Of a DNA stretch of 64,000 nt, positions 12,086-23,061 are shown piece after piece. How positions within the stretch are numbered: the stretch's first letter is position 1; each line of letters starts with the position of its first letter. The notes beneath the pieces are model-generated. The model had not been told where the DNA came from. It ran no database searches and was given only the letters and a program-made list of their open reading frames with translations. Both the position numbers and the translations under genes were made by a program. Source of the DNA: Diplolepis rosae (taxonomy: Eukaryota; Arthropoda; Insecta; Hymenoptera; Diplolepididae); assembly GCA_030998225.1 (NCBI GenBank), contig JAPYXD010000391.1, positions 1,302,001 to 1,366,000 on the forward strand. Reading direction: 5' to 3'.

Positions 12086-12555
12086 ATCCTAGGCGGAAAA
12101 GTCGAATTCATGCCAGCATTTATAAACGGCAGAGTACCGCGCCAGTTGTAAACAAGAAGCAGTGCCTGTACTGGACAGTTGATACCGACCCGAGGGTTGG
12201 CGCGGTACTGTCATAGTACATCCCCAGTCCTGAGACCAAGTGTCGGCTGACAGCCGATTTCCGAGAAATGCCAGTACTGAACCAGTACAGATTTCAGTGC
12301 TGGCATAGTACGGATGTCCAGTACCGCGCCAGTACCGATGGACAACTTGCAGCCAAGTTACCTTTCGGAGCCGCGCGCGTGGTAAGCCGTGCTTATGCCA
12401 GTACCGCGCCAGTACTAAAATCATTCTGCGAGACTGGCGCGGTACTGACATAGTACAGCCCCAGTCCTGAGACCAAGTGTCGGCTGAAAACCGATTTCCG
12501 AGAAATGCCAGTACTGAACCAGTACAGATTTAAGTGCTGGAATAGTACGGATGTG
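12086..12555. repeat. GTAC-word element with a 237-bp tandem repeat
   Basis: The block starts with CCTAGGCGGAAAAGT, close to the termini of the element at 58011-59449. It contains many GTACCGCGCCAGTAC palindromes. The segment CGCGGTACTG...CAGTCCTGAGACCAAG...GTCGGCTGA begins at 12201 and again at 12438, a 237-bp period, with the second unit ending near 12555. ORFs on both strands are translations of the repeat. Confidence 0.7.
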
Positions 12556-13354
12556 TGTATCATAAAGAGTAGAGTTGAGTTGAACGAGTGCATAAGTTTC
12601 TTGCCGTTAATTTACACTCTTGCTCATTATTCCCAAGGGAGATGAAGAACTCCGGTAATTTCACGTCGGGACACATTTCTCCTTCTCTAGTGTCTAGTCT
12701 TGTTCACCTGGGAACCCCGACTTGTGCTCTTAGAGCGAGTTAGGCGCTGTTCTCTTGAACCGTTGAGCTTGGGGTGTAAATACGGATGCGAAATCGGTTA
12801 GGTGGATGTGCTAATTTTGTTGTGGAAGGAAAGCAGGGTAGGAAGCTAATATGCAGAGAGTCGACAATGAAATGCACCTTGAATGCGGAAATGTAATTCA
12901 GGCGTAATTGGAAGGAAAGGGGTTGGAGATTGAGTGCGTCTCTTCTCAGGGATATTATTTCATTAGCTTACTATAAATAAGTAGTTATTATCACAAAGTG
13001 TATGAAATCATTACTTTAAATTGGGTAAAAATTATCGGATTTAGTTTAGTGATTGTTTTTATAAGAATCAGGGTCGTTGCCAGAAAGTTGAAACTTTTTT
13101 AAATACCTAGAGTTTTATGCTTTTTTATTACTTATTATCTTTTTTCGACAATTCGACAATTTAAGAAAAATTTTAATCAATTTTGGGTAGTTTTTTGTTA
13201 TTTTCGTAACGTAAAAATTTCGCAAATTCCAGAACATTTCTATATGTTCAAAGTTCCAAATGCTTTGGTGTTTTTGTTCCAAAAAAGAAAACTAAAATTA
13301 AATTCGAATCTCTAATACTACAAATTTAAAACTATCTTAATGTACATACATCAC
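12556..13354. other. Apparently single-copy stretch
   Basis: Positions 12560-12960 are relatively GC-balanced and not repeated in the window. I see no long open frame or paired splice sites that would support an exon. Confidence 0.35.
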
Positions 13355-13356
13355 TA

Positions 13357-13553
13357 CACTGAGAAAAAAATTTATTCAACAAAACTTTTTTTGTTGTCCT
13401 GAAAAAATATTTTGTTGTCCCAACAAAACATTTTGTTTAAGTAACAAAATTTGATTGAAATAGCAAAATTTTTTGTTGGCACAACAAAAGAATTTTGTTA
13501 GCTAAATACTAACAAAATATTTTTGTTGATTTGACAAAACTGTTTTCTCAGTG
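13357..13553. mobile_element. CACTGAGAAAA MITE built of AACAAAATTTTGTTG words
   Basis: The termini CACTGAGAAAA and TTTTCTCAGTG are inverted, with TA at 13355-13356 and 13554-13555. The 197-bp interior is a chain of AACAAAA and TTTTGTTG words in both orientations. This looks like a small Tc1/mariner-type MITE. Confidence 0.75.
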
Positions 13554-13594
13554 TATAATTAAAAATTACAAGAATCCGAAACAATTCGAATTCT

Positions 13595-14175
13595 TAATAG
13601 TATATTTCGTATCAAGTCACGACTCTCGCTCGCGTGTTAAAATACGTTCCGCACGTGATAGGAACGATATTTTTTGTTCCCTGTATATCGAAAGTTAGCG
13701 GAGTCGGTGTCGTTTTTCGTGCGGAAAATTGATTTTCCCGCATCAGTGCGGTAAAATTTTAATTTTGTTTTAATTTTCCGCACACTTGAAATTTTACCGC
13801 ATTAATGCGGGGAAATCAATTTTCTGCTCACAAAACGACCTCGACAAGGCTAAATTACGATTTTTGGCGGACAAAATCATATATTTCTCAACAAGTGCGG
13901 AAAGTTGTATTTTAACGCATGAGCAAGTCGTGACTCGTTCGCGTGTTAAAGTACGTTTCGCATGTGATATGAACGATATTTTTCGTTCCATGTATACCGA
14001 AGGTTAGCCGAGTCGGTGTCATTTTGCGTGCGGAAAGTTTATCTTCCCGCATTAGTGCGGTAAAATTTTAAGGTTGTTTCAATTTTCCACACACTTGAAA
14101 TTTTATCGCATTAGTGCGGGGAAATCAACTTTCCGCACGCAAAACGACACCGACAAGGCTAACTTTCGGTGCACG
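13595..14175. repeat. Two tandem GTGCGG foldback units, about 310 bp each
   Basis: GAGTCGGTGT occurs at 13701 and 14010, a period of about 309-311 bp. Each unit carries a hairpin whose arms read GTGCGGAAAGTT...CCCGCATTAGTGCGG and the reverse, ending with CGCACGCAAAACGACACCGA. The array begins with AATAGTATATTTCGTATCAA. Related single copies lie at 39995-40215 and 59729-59890. Confidence 0.75.
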
Positions 14176-14655
14176 GCGGACAAAAATTACTAAAACAACC
14201 AAATTTGAATCAAAATAAGCTTCCTTTTTTTTTGTTAGAACCTTACAATTGTTTATTCTTAAACTTCTTTTGGTCCAGAAGTTTGGACATTTTTGCATGA
14301 ATCTCTCATTAAATTAATCTAAATTTCGTAATAAAATTGTTGTTTCGAGATTTTTATAAAAATTTCTATTTTCCTTTTACCATTTCATTTGACTGAATGA
14401 CCGTCAAAAGTTTTTGAAAAGCAGGAAATATCGTGAAGTGACGAGAATTTTTTCTATTATTTTAGTAGCTATACTGCTTCAAGCTTTACAGAGTAACAAA
14501 AGAATTAGTAAAAAAAGTAGTAAACAGAGAAAAAAGGAAGACTGAAAAAGCTTGTTATTGATTCGGTGAGTGAGTCTCGTGTAAATGCGCGATGAGTTTG
14601 GAGGAAACTACTGTCGTCAACTTTACCATAAGCTTCTGAACGAAACAGAGAGACG
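14176..14655. other. AT-rich stretch without recognised content
   Basis: No gene, RNA or shared repeat was recognised. Confidence 0.35.
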
Positions 14656-14939
14656 TGCTGGGTAATAGTACGTCCACGTTGAACGAGTCACGTGCTACAC
14701 CCCTCCACGTGATAACCATGAAGGTGAACGTTTGATTTTCCGCTTACCTCATGGAAAACCGCTCGCCTCATTGCCAATGCTCGACACGTCATGGTGATGC
14801 GTTCTTCACAAACGATTCACTCGAGACCCGCGATTTTAGCGACGCACAAGCGTGAATCAGATCTTCGTGAATAAAGTTATTCTTTATTCGATTGCGTCAA
14901 TGGCCCCCGCAACATCTTCAATCAGTTCAAGGCGTTACA
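14656..14939 (+). mobile_element. Possible solo LTR
   Basis: The 284-bp stretch begins TGCTGGGTAATAG and ends GGCGTTACA, giving TG...CA ends. It is flanked by AGACG (14651-14655) and ATACG (14940-14944), a 5-bp duplication with one mismatch. It contains GTGAATAAAGTTATTC, a plausible polyadenylation region, near its 3' end, as expected for the R region of a BEL/Pao or Gypsy LTR. There is no internal retroelement, and no second copy in the window to confirm it. Confidence 0.4.
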
Positions 14940-14969
14940 ATACGAATGTGTTGCAAAATTTCATTCACG

Positions 14970-15870
14970 ATATTTGTTCGCGGCGATTTTTATTTTATAT
15001 CTATTAGAGCCACACTTGCATTGAAAAAAAAAAATTTTTCGTTATTAAACATAAAATATTATTCCCATGAAAAAATGATTAGGAGCAAAGTTGTAGATCT
15101 TTTTGAAACAAACAATTTTGTTTCTTAACATTTTTCCGTGTCTCTTATATTTTGGCGGGAAAATTGAATTTTTGATTTTTATAAAAACGTTTTTGATAAA
15201 TTAAAGAAAAGATATAACTTATATGAAAAAAAAGTTCAGAGCAAATTTTTACACCTTTTTGAAAAGAAGAATTTTGTTTCTTGACATTTTTCCGTGTCTC
15301 GTATATTTTGTCGCGAAAATTGAATTTTTGATTTTTATTAAAACGGTTTTGATAAATTAAAGAAAAGATATAACTTATATAAAAAAAAAGTTTGGAGCAA
15401 ATTTTTACACCTTTTTGAAAAGAAGAATTTTGTTTCTTGACATTTTTCCGTGTGTCGTATATTTTGGCGGGAAAATTGAATTTTTAATTTTTATAAAAAA
15501 GGTTTTGGATGAATTAAAGAAAAGATATAACTCCTACAAAAAAATTGTCAATAGCATATTTCTGATCTCTTTCAAACGAATAATTTTGCTTCTTAACATT
15601 TTTTTCGTATACCGCATATATTTCGTGCAAAATAGAATTTTTCATTTTTGATGAAGCTTTCCACAATTAAAACGGAAACTACGTGTCCGATTAAAAAATG
15701 GTCAGAAGTAAATTTATATATCGTCTCGAGGTGAAAAATTTTCTCCCCAACATTTTTTTCTTATCTCTTATAGTTTTTCGGAAACCAAAAGTTTTTATTT
15801 TTAATAACATTTTTCGTTAATAAACAAAAGATATTAATCCTATGAAAAAATGGTCACTAGCTAATCGGTG
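14970..15870 (+). mobile_element. Element E fragment: about 155-bp tandem body
   Basis: A head module (CGATTTTTATTTTATATC, TTAGAGCCACACTTGCATTG) is followed by diverged tandem units in which CCGTGTCT...TATATTTTGG recurs near 15136, 15292 and 15449, a period of about 156 bp. Each unit has the order TTTTTATAAAAACG, AAAGAAAAGATATAACTT, then TTTTTGAAAAGAAGAATTTT. It is non-coding; the small ORFs are by-products. Confidence 0.7.
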
Positions 15871-15908
15871 CTGTGAAACATGCTGCTCACTTTTATTAAA
15901 AAATCGAC

Positions 15909-16115
15909 ATTACGTTTTTGGGAATTTTTTGAAAGTAGAAGTATGAGAGAATCGAGCAGCTGCTAGGCATCGGGTGCAGATGCTAGATATTATTTGATAC
16001 AGATAAGAACTTTTATCATGTACAAAAAATGATATCTAGCATTTTCACCCAATGTCTAGCAGCTGCTCGATTTTCTGATTTCTTCACTTCGAAAAACTCC
16101 TAAAAATGTAATCTA
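15909..16115. repeat. 200-bp foldback centred on a GCAGCTGC motif
   Basis: The left arm GAATCGAGCAGCTGCTAGGC and the right arm TGTCTAGCAGCTGCTCGATT are inverted. Pairing continues outward for about 40 bases to CATTACGTTTTTGGGA and CCTAAAAATGTAAT, and inward to GATGCTAGATAT and ATATCTAGCAT. Arms of about 90-100 bp enclose a short loop. It may be a foldback MITE or a hairpin RNA source. Confidence 0.65.
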
Positions 16116-16839
16116 GTCATAAAAAAAAACACCACCTATAACACGACTTTTATTAATATATTTATATTATCTATATTATCTATTTTCGATTCCCATCGCT
16201 GTACGTTTTTCAGTTTTCGAAAACTTTCAACATTTTTAAAATGTAAATACGACTTAAATAAATTGATGAATCACTTGTATTGTGCTTAATACATTTCTGA
16301 TTGTGATATCAATGCCACAAGTAAACGTTCGTTTCAAAAAGTAGCAAGCACGTAAGCTTTCTTATTTATATAACTTCATAAAATTTAAATTTTATTAATT
16401 AAGTAATTTTTTAAATTAATTAAACAATTCCTTTATATATTTTTTAAAATAAAATATTTGTAAAATGTTTTTTTCGTTGATTTGATTCTTTTTCTGGCTG
16501 ATGGTCTGCTACTCTATTGACAATTTTTCTATTGAATTTAATATTAAAATATACAATGTCATTTGCATATACAGTATGTGAAATTTAATATACGCAATTA
16601 TGAATTTCAATATTCATCAAAGTTTCCATATAAAAGAAAATAATCTAATTTATTATTTACATCTTACTAGATTCACTGCAAAAATAACTTTATAATTGTG
16701 TTAAATTAAATTATCTAACTCGTTAATTTTTGTATATCAAATTTAATATCTCAGTATATTACATCTAATACACTAATTTATTGTCTCACAAATAATTTTC
16801 AGAGATATTAAATTTCTAAAAGTATAGTTTCAGCTCACT
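16116..16839. other. AT-rich stretch without recognised content
   Basis: No coding sequence or shared repeat was recognised. Confidence 0.35.
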
Positions 16840-17345
16840 AAAAATAAAGTAGCTAAAAGTTCCATTTTACGTTCTGGAAAAAAAAATAGTAAATAATACA
16901 TTTTATTTTTGCAAGTCTTGTCATTTAAATTGCACTATTTACTATTAAACTAAGGAAAAATGAAACAAAGTGTTCAATAGTGCAATTCAATTAGTAACAA
17001 TTGCAAATATAAAATTTATTATCTACTATTTTTCATTTCAGAGCGCAAACTGGCCATTTAAAATGGCACTTACTCTCTAAATATGAATCAGTCAAAATCT
17101 AATGATTATCAGTGAAATTTGACTGATTTAAATAGGTAAAAAGAGGTTACTGTAAATCAGTCAAATTCCACTGATAAATTCAGTGAAAATTAACTGATTT
17201 AACAAAGAAAATATTTTTTCCACTGATTTAACAGCGAAATATATTTTTTCACTGATTAATCAGTGAAAAGGCAAATCACTGATTCAATCTGTGAAAATTT
17301 GACTGATTCAGATTTAGAGAGTATAGCTATTTACTTTTTTGCGTA
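16840..17345. mobile_element. Foldback element interrupted by a CTCTCTAAAT MITE
   Basis: The left arm (GTAGCTAAAAGTTCCATTTT, GTTCTGGAAAA, ATAGTAAATAATACATTTTA) pairs with the right arm (TAAAATTTATTATCTACTAT, TTCAGAGCGCAAACTGGCCA, then TAGCTATTTAC after the insertion). A half copy lacking the insertion lies at 22210-22330. Confidence 0.65.
17073..17321. mobile_element. CTCTCTAAAT MITE with TA duplication and an empty paralogue
   Basis: The termini are CTCTCTAAATATGAATCAGT and its inverse ACTGATTCAGATTTAGAGAG. TA flanks it at 17071-17072 and 17322-17323. The same host repeat at 22291-22310 reads GGCACTTACAGCTATT with no insertion, while here GGCACTTA and TATAGCTATT flank the element. The interior is a chain of AATCAGTGAAAATT and TTTCACTGATT words. 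It is 249 bp and non-coding. Confidence 0.85.
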
Positions 17346-17689
17346 TAGAATTATTAAAAAAGGGTTATTGTAATTTTATATTCCAACATTGTCAATTCAT
17401 AACTACAGATGAGTGAAATAATACTTAAATAGAATCTCACATTGGATTGTTGACAATCAGATTACTTTATTGTGCTTTTGCATTCCAACGTTATCTTGAC
17501 AATTATCTATGAGTTCTTGTGTAAATTAAGCTGTTAGCATGCTAATCAATGTATAGCGATGTGGAGAAACATGAATGTTTGCTGAGCTGTAGTATTCCAT
17601 TTAGCAAAGCTAAATAATAATAAGCCATAAGTAAACAAGTATTACATTATTTCCGACTCTGGTTTTTTTTTCACACGTAGAAAAATACT

Positions 17690-17960
17690 CTAAGAAACTT
17701 TACTCAACTTTTGAGAAAACTGCTTATCAGTGAAATTCGACTGCATAAAATAGCTAAAAAGAGGTCACTGTTAATCAGTCAAATTTGATTTATTGAATCA
17801 ATAAAATTGACTGATCAATCAGTAAAACGATTATTTTTCACTGATTCAATCAGTTAAATGTAACTGATTTAGCAGTGAAAAATATGTTTTCATTGATGAA
17901 TCAGTGAAAAGGCAAAACACTGATTCAATCAGTGAAAATTTGACAGATTCAAATTGGTAC
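17690..17960. mobile_element. Degenerate CTCTCTAAAT-family MITE fused to an ACACG-type end
   Basis: It starts with ACGTAGAAAAATACTC and AACTTTACTCAACTTTTGAG, as in the MITE at 24268, then switches to ATCAGTGAAATTCGACTG words of the CTCTCTAAAT family. The right end GATTCAAATTGG lacks the intact terminus. It is a decayed chimera. Confidence 0.55.
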
Positions 17961-17964
17961 CTCA

Positions 17965-18305
17965 CAAATGCATGCTCAGAAAAACTATTTGATTGAATGA
18001 AAAGAAAAAATTTATTTGAAAGACTTTTTATTGATTCAAACAAAAGATTTATTTGAATTTTATTACATAACATTTGTCTGATTCAAAAAAAATATTTTTG
18101 GGCTAAATAAATATTTGTTTCGAATAAAATTAATTTTTCTTCTAAATAAACAAATTATTGCATTGGTATATGGTCAAAGATATAATTTGTTTGATCTAAA
18201 GAAAAATTTATTTGATTTGAACAAATTTCTATTTGGTTCAAAAATACTTTTTTTAATTTAAATACATCATTTTTTAAACTAATCGGCTTATGATTTTTCT
18301 CTGGA
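17965..18305. mobile_element. MITE built of TTTGATTCAAACAAA words
   Basis: The ends GCTCAGAAAAACTATTTGA and ATGATTTTTCTCTGG are a weak inverted pair. The interior repeats ATTTGAATT, TTTGATTCAAACAAA and AAATTTATTTGAT in both orientations. No clear target duplication was found. Confidence 0.5.
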
Positions 18306-18432
18306 AAAAGTTGTCTATAAATATTATTTAATTTTCAGTTTGATAGGAAATTCATGAAGATGGACAAAAACCTCAATAAATGCAACAGAATGTAAAAGAA
18401 TGAAATTATAATGAAAATGTAACTACAGTTAC

Positions 18433-19380
18433 AAACCGCGATTTTTCGCGCGCACGTCACATATATTCCATTTATTCAAACAAAAATATTAACTTTGCCG
18501 CTTGAAAAACCATCTCTCTAAATCTGAATCAGTCAAATTTTCGCTGATTGAGTCAGTGATTTGCCTTTTCATTGATTTTTCAGTGAAAACAATATTTTTC
18601 ACTTTTAAATCAGTTAATTTTCACTGATCGAATCTGTTTAATATCATTTCACTGATTGAATCAGTCGTATTTCACTGAAGTAATCAGTGAAATTTGACTT
18701 ATTCACAGTGACCTCTTTTTAGCTATTTGAATCACTCAAACTTCACTGGTAATCAGTAAATTTTGACTGATTCAGATTAAAAGTGATTATATTAATTTCT
18801 GTTACTTAAACCCCGTTCGACTTATTTTAAAACGATTTTATACTAAAATATAATTCATTTTTATGCTTTACTCTAATGAAAAGTCTCTTGGTGTACTTTT
18901 AAGAACAAAAGAGATGCGAACATAATGTAGAGAGAGAGCGCGAATCCTACAAACCGCGTTTTTCGCGCGCACGTCACATATATTCCATTTATTAAAACGA
19001 AAATATTAACTTTGCCTCTTGAAAAAAACATCTCTTTAAATCTGGATCAGTCAAATTTTCACTGATCGAATCTGTGTAATATCATTTTACTGATTGAATT
19101 AGTCGTATTTTACTGAAGTAATCAGTGAAATTTGACTTATTCACAGTAACCTCTTTTTAGCTATTTGAATCAGTCAAACTTCACTGGTAATCAGTAAATT
19201 TTGACTGATTCAGATTAAAAGAGATTATATTAATTTCTGTTACTTAAAGCCCGTTTGAGTTGCTTTAAAACGATATTATACTAAAATATAATTCATTTTT
19301 ATGATTTATTCTAACGAAAAGTCTCTTGGTGTACTTTTAAGAACAAAAGAGATGCGAACATAATGTAGAGAGAGAAAGCG
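18433..19380 (+). repeat. 518-bp tandem duplication carrying a CTCTCTAAAT MITE in each copy
   Basis: AAACCGCG...TTTTTCGCGCGCACGTCACA starts at 18433 and again at 18951. Both copies run through GGTGTACTTTTAAGAACAAA and AGATGCGAACATAATG to GTAGAGAGAGA. The MITE inside copy one is about 18514-18783. In copy two (19031-19222) about 80 bp are missing from its middle. The MITE insertion therefore came before the duplication, and the deletion after it. Confidence 0.8.
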
Positions 19381-20254
19381 AATCAAACAATGAAAATGGT
19401 GAATCGACTAGTTATGAAATCTTTCTGCTAACTCAGCACAGCAAACTCCAAGCCACAAAGAGGGTTGTGATGCTTCACCAGTATTGCTGAATATTTCTCC
19501 TCCAAAAATGCAGGATGCCTTCATGGATAGTTCAAGTTTCCTCAGAATCTGAAGCATCTGCACATTTTCAATAAACCCTTCGGGCAAATAAATTTAACAA
19601 AGGGAAAAAGGATTGTTTAATTTGTTAAATTTTGTCATCCCTGCTTGAAGAATCTCTTCGACTTTCTTAACTTTCTCTCTCTCTTTGTTCGAAATTTCCA
19701 CTCTCTATCACTCGGCTTCTCTTCACAGTCACGAGACGTGATTGCAACGTGAATATTTCACGAGAACAGCCTCTTTCATAAAGGCAGGGGACAGTCAGGT
19801 ATAAATTGTATATATATGTATAGAGAAGCGATTGTCCATGCTAGCACACATTCATCCATCGTTTCGTCAATAGGTATGTAGTTTATAACTACACGACTAC
19901 AACTACAAACTTCCTCTGTACTAGGGCATTCGTAAAACTTGGCTAACCTCATTCGACTAGACTCCAAGTTTACCCTTTAGCACCTCACTTCATCCCCCAG
20001 AGGATGCACTTTTTAATATCGTTTGCTCTAAACCAAAGCTGGGATTGACCGAATTCCTACTAATCTCCGTTTTGCGAGAAAAGCATCAATATCTGAGCAG
20101 GTAGAACTTTTAATAAAGTTGATACTTTCCGGATGTCCTCGTTCTTTTTTTGGCAAGAAGGTCTACCACCTGTTATCCTCTCTGGATCGTGTTTCGCTTG
20201 ATGAAGAACGTGGTCGACATCTTAAAAATAATCCGGAAGGAATTATTTTTAGAT
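19381..20254. other. Apparently single-copy stretch
   Basis: This stretch is moderately GC-balanced and not repeated in the window. A reverse ORF at 19776-19967 is only 63 codons and shows no family signature. No exon is supported. Confidence 0.35.
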
Positions 20255-20668
20255 TCTTATAATAAATGAGAAGGTATTAGTTTTATGTGAAAAATGACTC
20301 GAAATTTTTATCAAATCATTAGGTTTTGTGAGACCCTGATTCAGAAAAAAAGGCTTTTATGAATATGCTCTTTAAATCTGAATCAGTCAAAATCTACTGG
20401 TTGTAAGTGAAATTTGACCGATTCAAATAGCTAAAAAGAGGTTACTGTGAATCAGTCAAATTCCACTGATTACTTCAGTGAAAATTAATTGATTGAAAGG
20501 CAGAAAATATTGTTATCACTGATTAATTAATGAAAATTAACTGTTTTAACAGTGGAAAATATTGTTTCCATTGATGAATCAGTGAAAAAACAAGTTACTG
20601 ATTCAATCAGTGAAAATTTGACTGATTCAGATTTAGAGAGTGTCTATCTGTCTGTATGTAGGTCGTAT
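20255..20668 (-). mobile_element. Element E end module split by a MITE
   Basis: AATGAGAAGGTATTAGTTTT, GTGAAAAATGACT and AGACCCTGATTCAGAAAAAA match the outer end of the E copies (compare 61712-61810). The match resumes after the MITE with TGTCTATCTGTCTGTATGTA. Only the end module is present here. Confidence 0.65.
20368..20640. mobile_element. CTCTTTAAAT-type MITE inside an E end module
   Basis: The termini are CTCTTTAAATCTGAATCAGT and ACTGATTCAG...ATTTAGAGAG. It is flanked by TG at 20366-20367 and 20641-20642. The uninterrupted E copy reads GAAAGTGTCTGTCTG, so the duplication is TG rather than TA here. The interior is made of AATCAGTGAAA words. Confidence 0.75.
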
Positions 20669-20669
20669 A

Positions 20670-20915
20670 GACTGAGAAAAAAGTTTCTTTGAGTCAAAAA
20701 TGTTTCTTTGATATAAGGTCAAAGAAAACATTTCTTTAAATTAAAGAAAGTTTTGTTAATTCAAAAAAATTTTCTTTCATCCAAAGAAATAGATTTGTTT
20801 AGATCAAAGAAAATTTGTTTGAATCAACAAAACTTTCTTCAATTCAAAGAAATTTGTTCTTTGACCGTATATCAAAGAAATGTTTCTTTGATTTAAAGAA
20901 ACGGTTTTCTGGGTG
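20670..20915. mobile_element. MITE built of TTTCTTTGATTCAAAGAAA words
   Basis: The ends GACTGAGAAAAAAGTTTCTT and AAGAAACGGTTTTCTGGGTG are inverted, with TA at 20668-20669 and 20916-20917. The interior repeats CAAAGAAA and TTTCTTTG in alternation over 246 bp. Confidence 0.7.
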
Positions 20916-20934
20916 TACTTAAGGTAGTTTTCAT

Positions 20935-21320
20935 CCACGAAAATTAGACCTTAGACAAAAATAGATAATTTTTCTTTCAAGAATAGTATTATTATTATTG
21001 TAGGGCTATTTTGAAAGAGAAAAGATTATTTTATAAGAAAAAAATTTGAAACACAGAAAAATAATTTTATTAATAAATTTTATTTTTGACCCAACTTTTT
21101 TTCTCATCACTTCTTACCAAATTTTAAATAATTATGTGATTCTAATAAATTATTTTCAGAGAAAAGATTTCTCACAACTTCACCGTTTCTGATTTTTAAA
21201 AATAAATTCTTTAATGGCTGAAACTATTAAAAAAACATTTTCCAAAACGAAATTTTTATAAAGAAATTGCTGAATTTAATAATAATTTATTCATTTTCGA
21301 AAATTGGAAATGGTTACATA
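20935..21320 (+). repeat. Single arm of the 23062 foldback family
   Basis: The order of phrases (AATTAGACCTTAGACAAAAA, GAAAAGATTATTTTA, TAATGGCTGAAACTATTAAA, AAATTTTTATAAAGAAATTG) matches the left half of the foldback at 23062-23687, without the inverted second arm. Confidence 0.65.
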
Positions 21321-21339
21321 ATGTACATACTGTAACTTC

Positions 21340-22200
21340 CCTAATTTTAGTTTAATCGAAAAATGTTATTAGTATAATTAGTAGAGATTTATGAGAACTA
21401 TCAAAAACGTGCATTTTTCATTTCAATCTGAAAAAATACGATTAAAATTCAAAAATTAAATTTTTTAAACAAAATATGTGAGATATGAAAAAAACGCAAA
21501 AATCGAAAATTATTTTCCTAAATGAGGTCTACAAATTCTCAGTAGAACATTTTTTGATAAGATGTATATTTTATGTTTTGATTATAAAAAACCACTATTG
21601 AAAATTCTATTTTTTAACAAAAAAATGTGAGATACGAAATAAATATGTAAATTATTAGAAAATTACAGAAATGAATAAATTTTATTCCTCAATTATTAAC
21701 ACATTCCGTGCCGCGTGGGGCGTGTACGACCCCCGCTGAGACCTGAACGGTAGGTCTTCAAAAATTCTCATCGTACGCTTCACTCACAAGTTTCAGATCG
21801 CTTGTGGCACGCGATTTGTTCTTCGCACTCGATTTTTATTTTATGTCCATTAGAGCCAGACTCGCATTTTGAAAAAATATTTTTCATTGACAAACAAAAT
21901 ATATAACTCTTATATAAAAATAGTCAACACTAAAATTCTAGATCTTTTTGAAATAAAAAATTTTGTTTCTTAACGTTTTTCTCCATCTCATATATTGTGG
22001 CGGGAAATTTGATTTTTTGTTTTTAATAGAAACGTTTTTGATAAATAAAAGAAAAGATATAACTTCTATAAAAAAATAGTCAATAGAAAATTTGTAGATC
22101 TTTTTGAAACGACTTATTTTGTTTTTGACATTTTTTTCGTATCCCGCATATATTTTGTACAAAATGGAATTTTTCATTTTTGATAACGTTCTATACGATT
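21340..22200. mobile_element. Element E fragments, about 155-bp units
   Basis: Positions 21340-21660 carry the inner phrases TGTAACTTCCCTAATTTTAG and ATATGTGAGATATGAAAAAA. Positions 21820-22200 carry the head module (CTCGATTTTTATTTTATG, CATTAGAGCCAGACTCGCAT) followed by tandem units with TTTTGATAAATAAAAGAAAA and GATCTTTTTGAAACGAC. The two parts may be separate insertions. Confidence 0.55.
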
Positions 22201-22209
22201 AAAACGAAA

Positions 22210-22330
22210 ACGCAATTCAGGTAGCAACAGTAGAAAAAATAAAATTTATTACTTAATATTTTGCTTTTCAGAGCCCAAACTGGCCATTAAAAATGGCACT
22301 TACAGCTATTTTCTTTTTTGGGTGAAAATT
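22210..22330 (+). repeat. Uninterrupted paralogue of the 16840 foldback
   Basis: ATAAAATTTATTACTTAATA, CAGAGCCCAAACTGGCCATT and GGCACTTACAGCTATTTTC align with 16980-17345 but lack the 249-bp MITE. This is the empty site that defines that insertion. Confidence 0.75.
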
Positions 22331-23061
22331 TAAAATTTCTTTGGTTATATAATTTTCTGTAGAATGTGAACTGAATAGTCTTTTCTCGTTTTCATTTCTC
22401 TTCGTTTAGTACCATTGTGTATACAAAATGGTGCTTTATTTATGCCCCTGTTAATTTTACGAGACACTTGGATCGATACAAGCAGATGGCGTTTCTACGA
22501 AGCCTCACCTTGTCCATAATTCCCCTTCAACCTTTTCATAAGTTTGTGACGAAAATTCTCATTTCCTCTTTTCAAATATTTCGGAAAGATAGAAGAACAA
22601 AGTTTCTATGTTTCTACTAAAGCACTGACATGTGCCAAAAACAATCAATTTTAATAAAATGTTAAGATCTATTAACTCCTGTCTACTTCGAATTCAATTT
22701 CCGAAGTTTCAAGGACTTTACACAATAGTAAATATTCATACTTCATTACTTACTAAGGATTCCAGTTTTTGACATTGTAATTTTATTTTATGTAATTCTT
22801 CATTCGTTTTATTTTGATTGCAAATTATTTCGAAGCCTATTTTAATAACTTGTTTTGTGTTTGATTTAAAAGCATCTCATGACTAAATGATCTACAAATT
22901 TATTACTTCCTGCATTCATCTCGTTTATTGATAGTAAGGAAGTAACAAATCCTATGCCATTGCAGTGAACTCAACCATGAAAAAAACTTGCAACTCATGC
23001 AATCAGTTGTTGATTTTTTTCACGATTCAAACTTCAATTTGAATTATGGCAGTTCGGCCAC
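22331..23061. other. AT-rich stretch without recognised content
   Basis: A 67-codon ORF at 22417-22620 shows no family features. No repeat was recognised. Confidence 0.35.

Noticed and set aside
12089..12451. 120-codon reverse ORF
   Set aside because: It is a translation of the GTAC-word 237-bp repeat and changes with the repeat phase; no family features.
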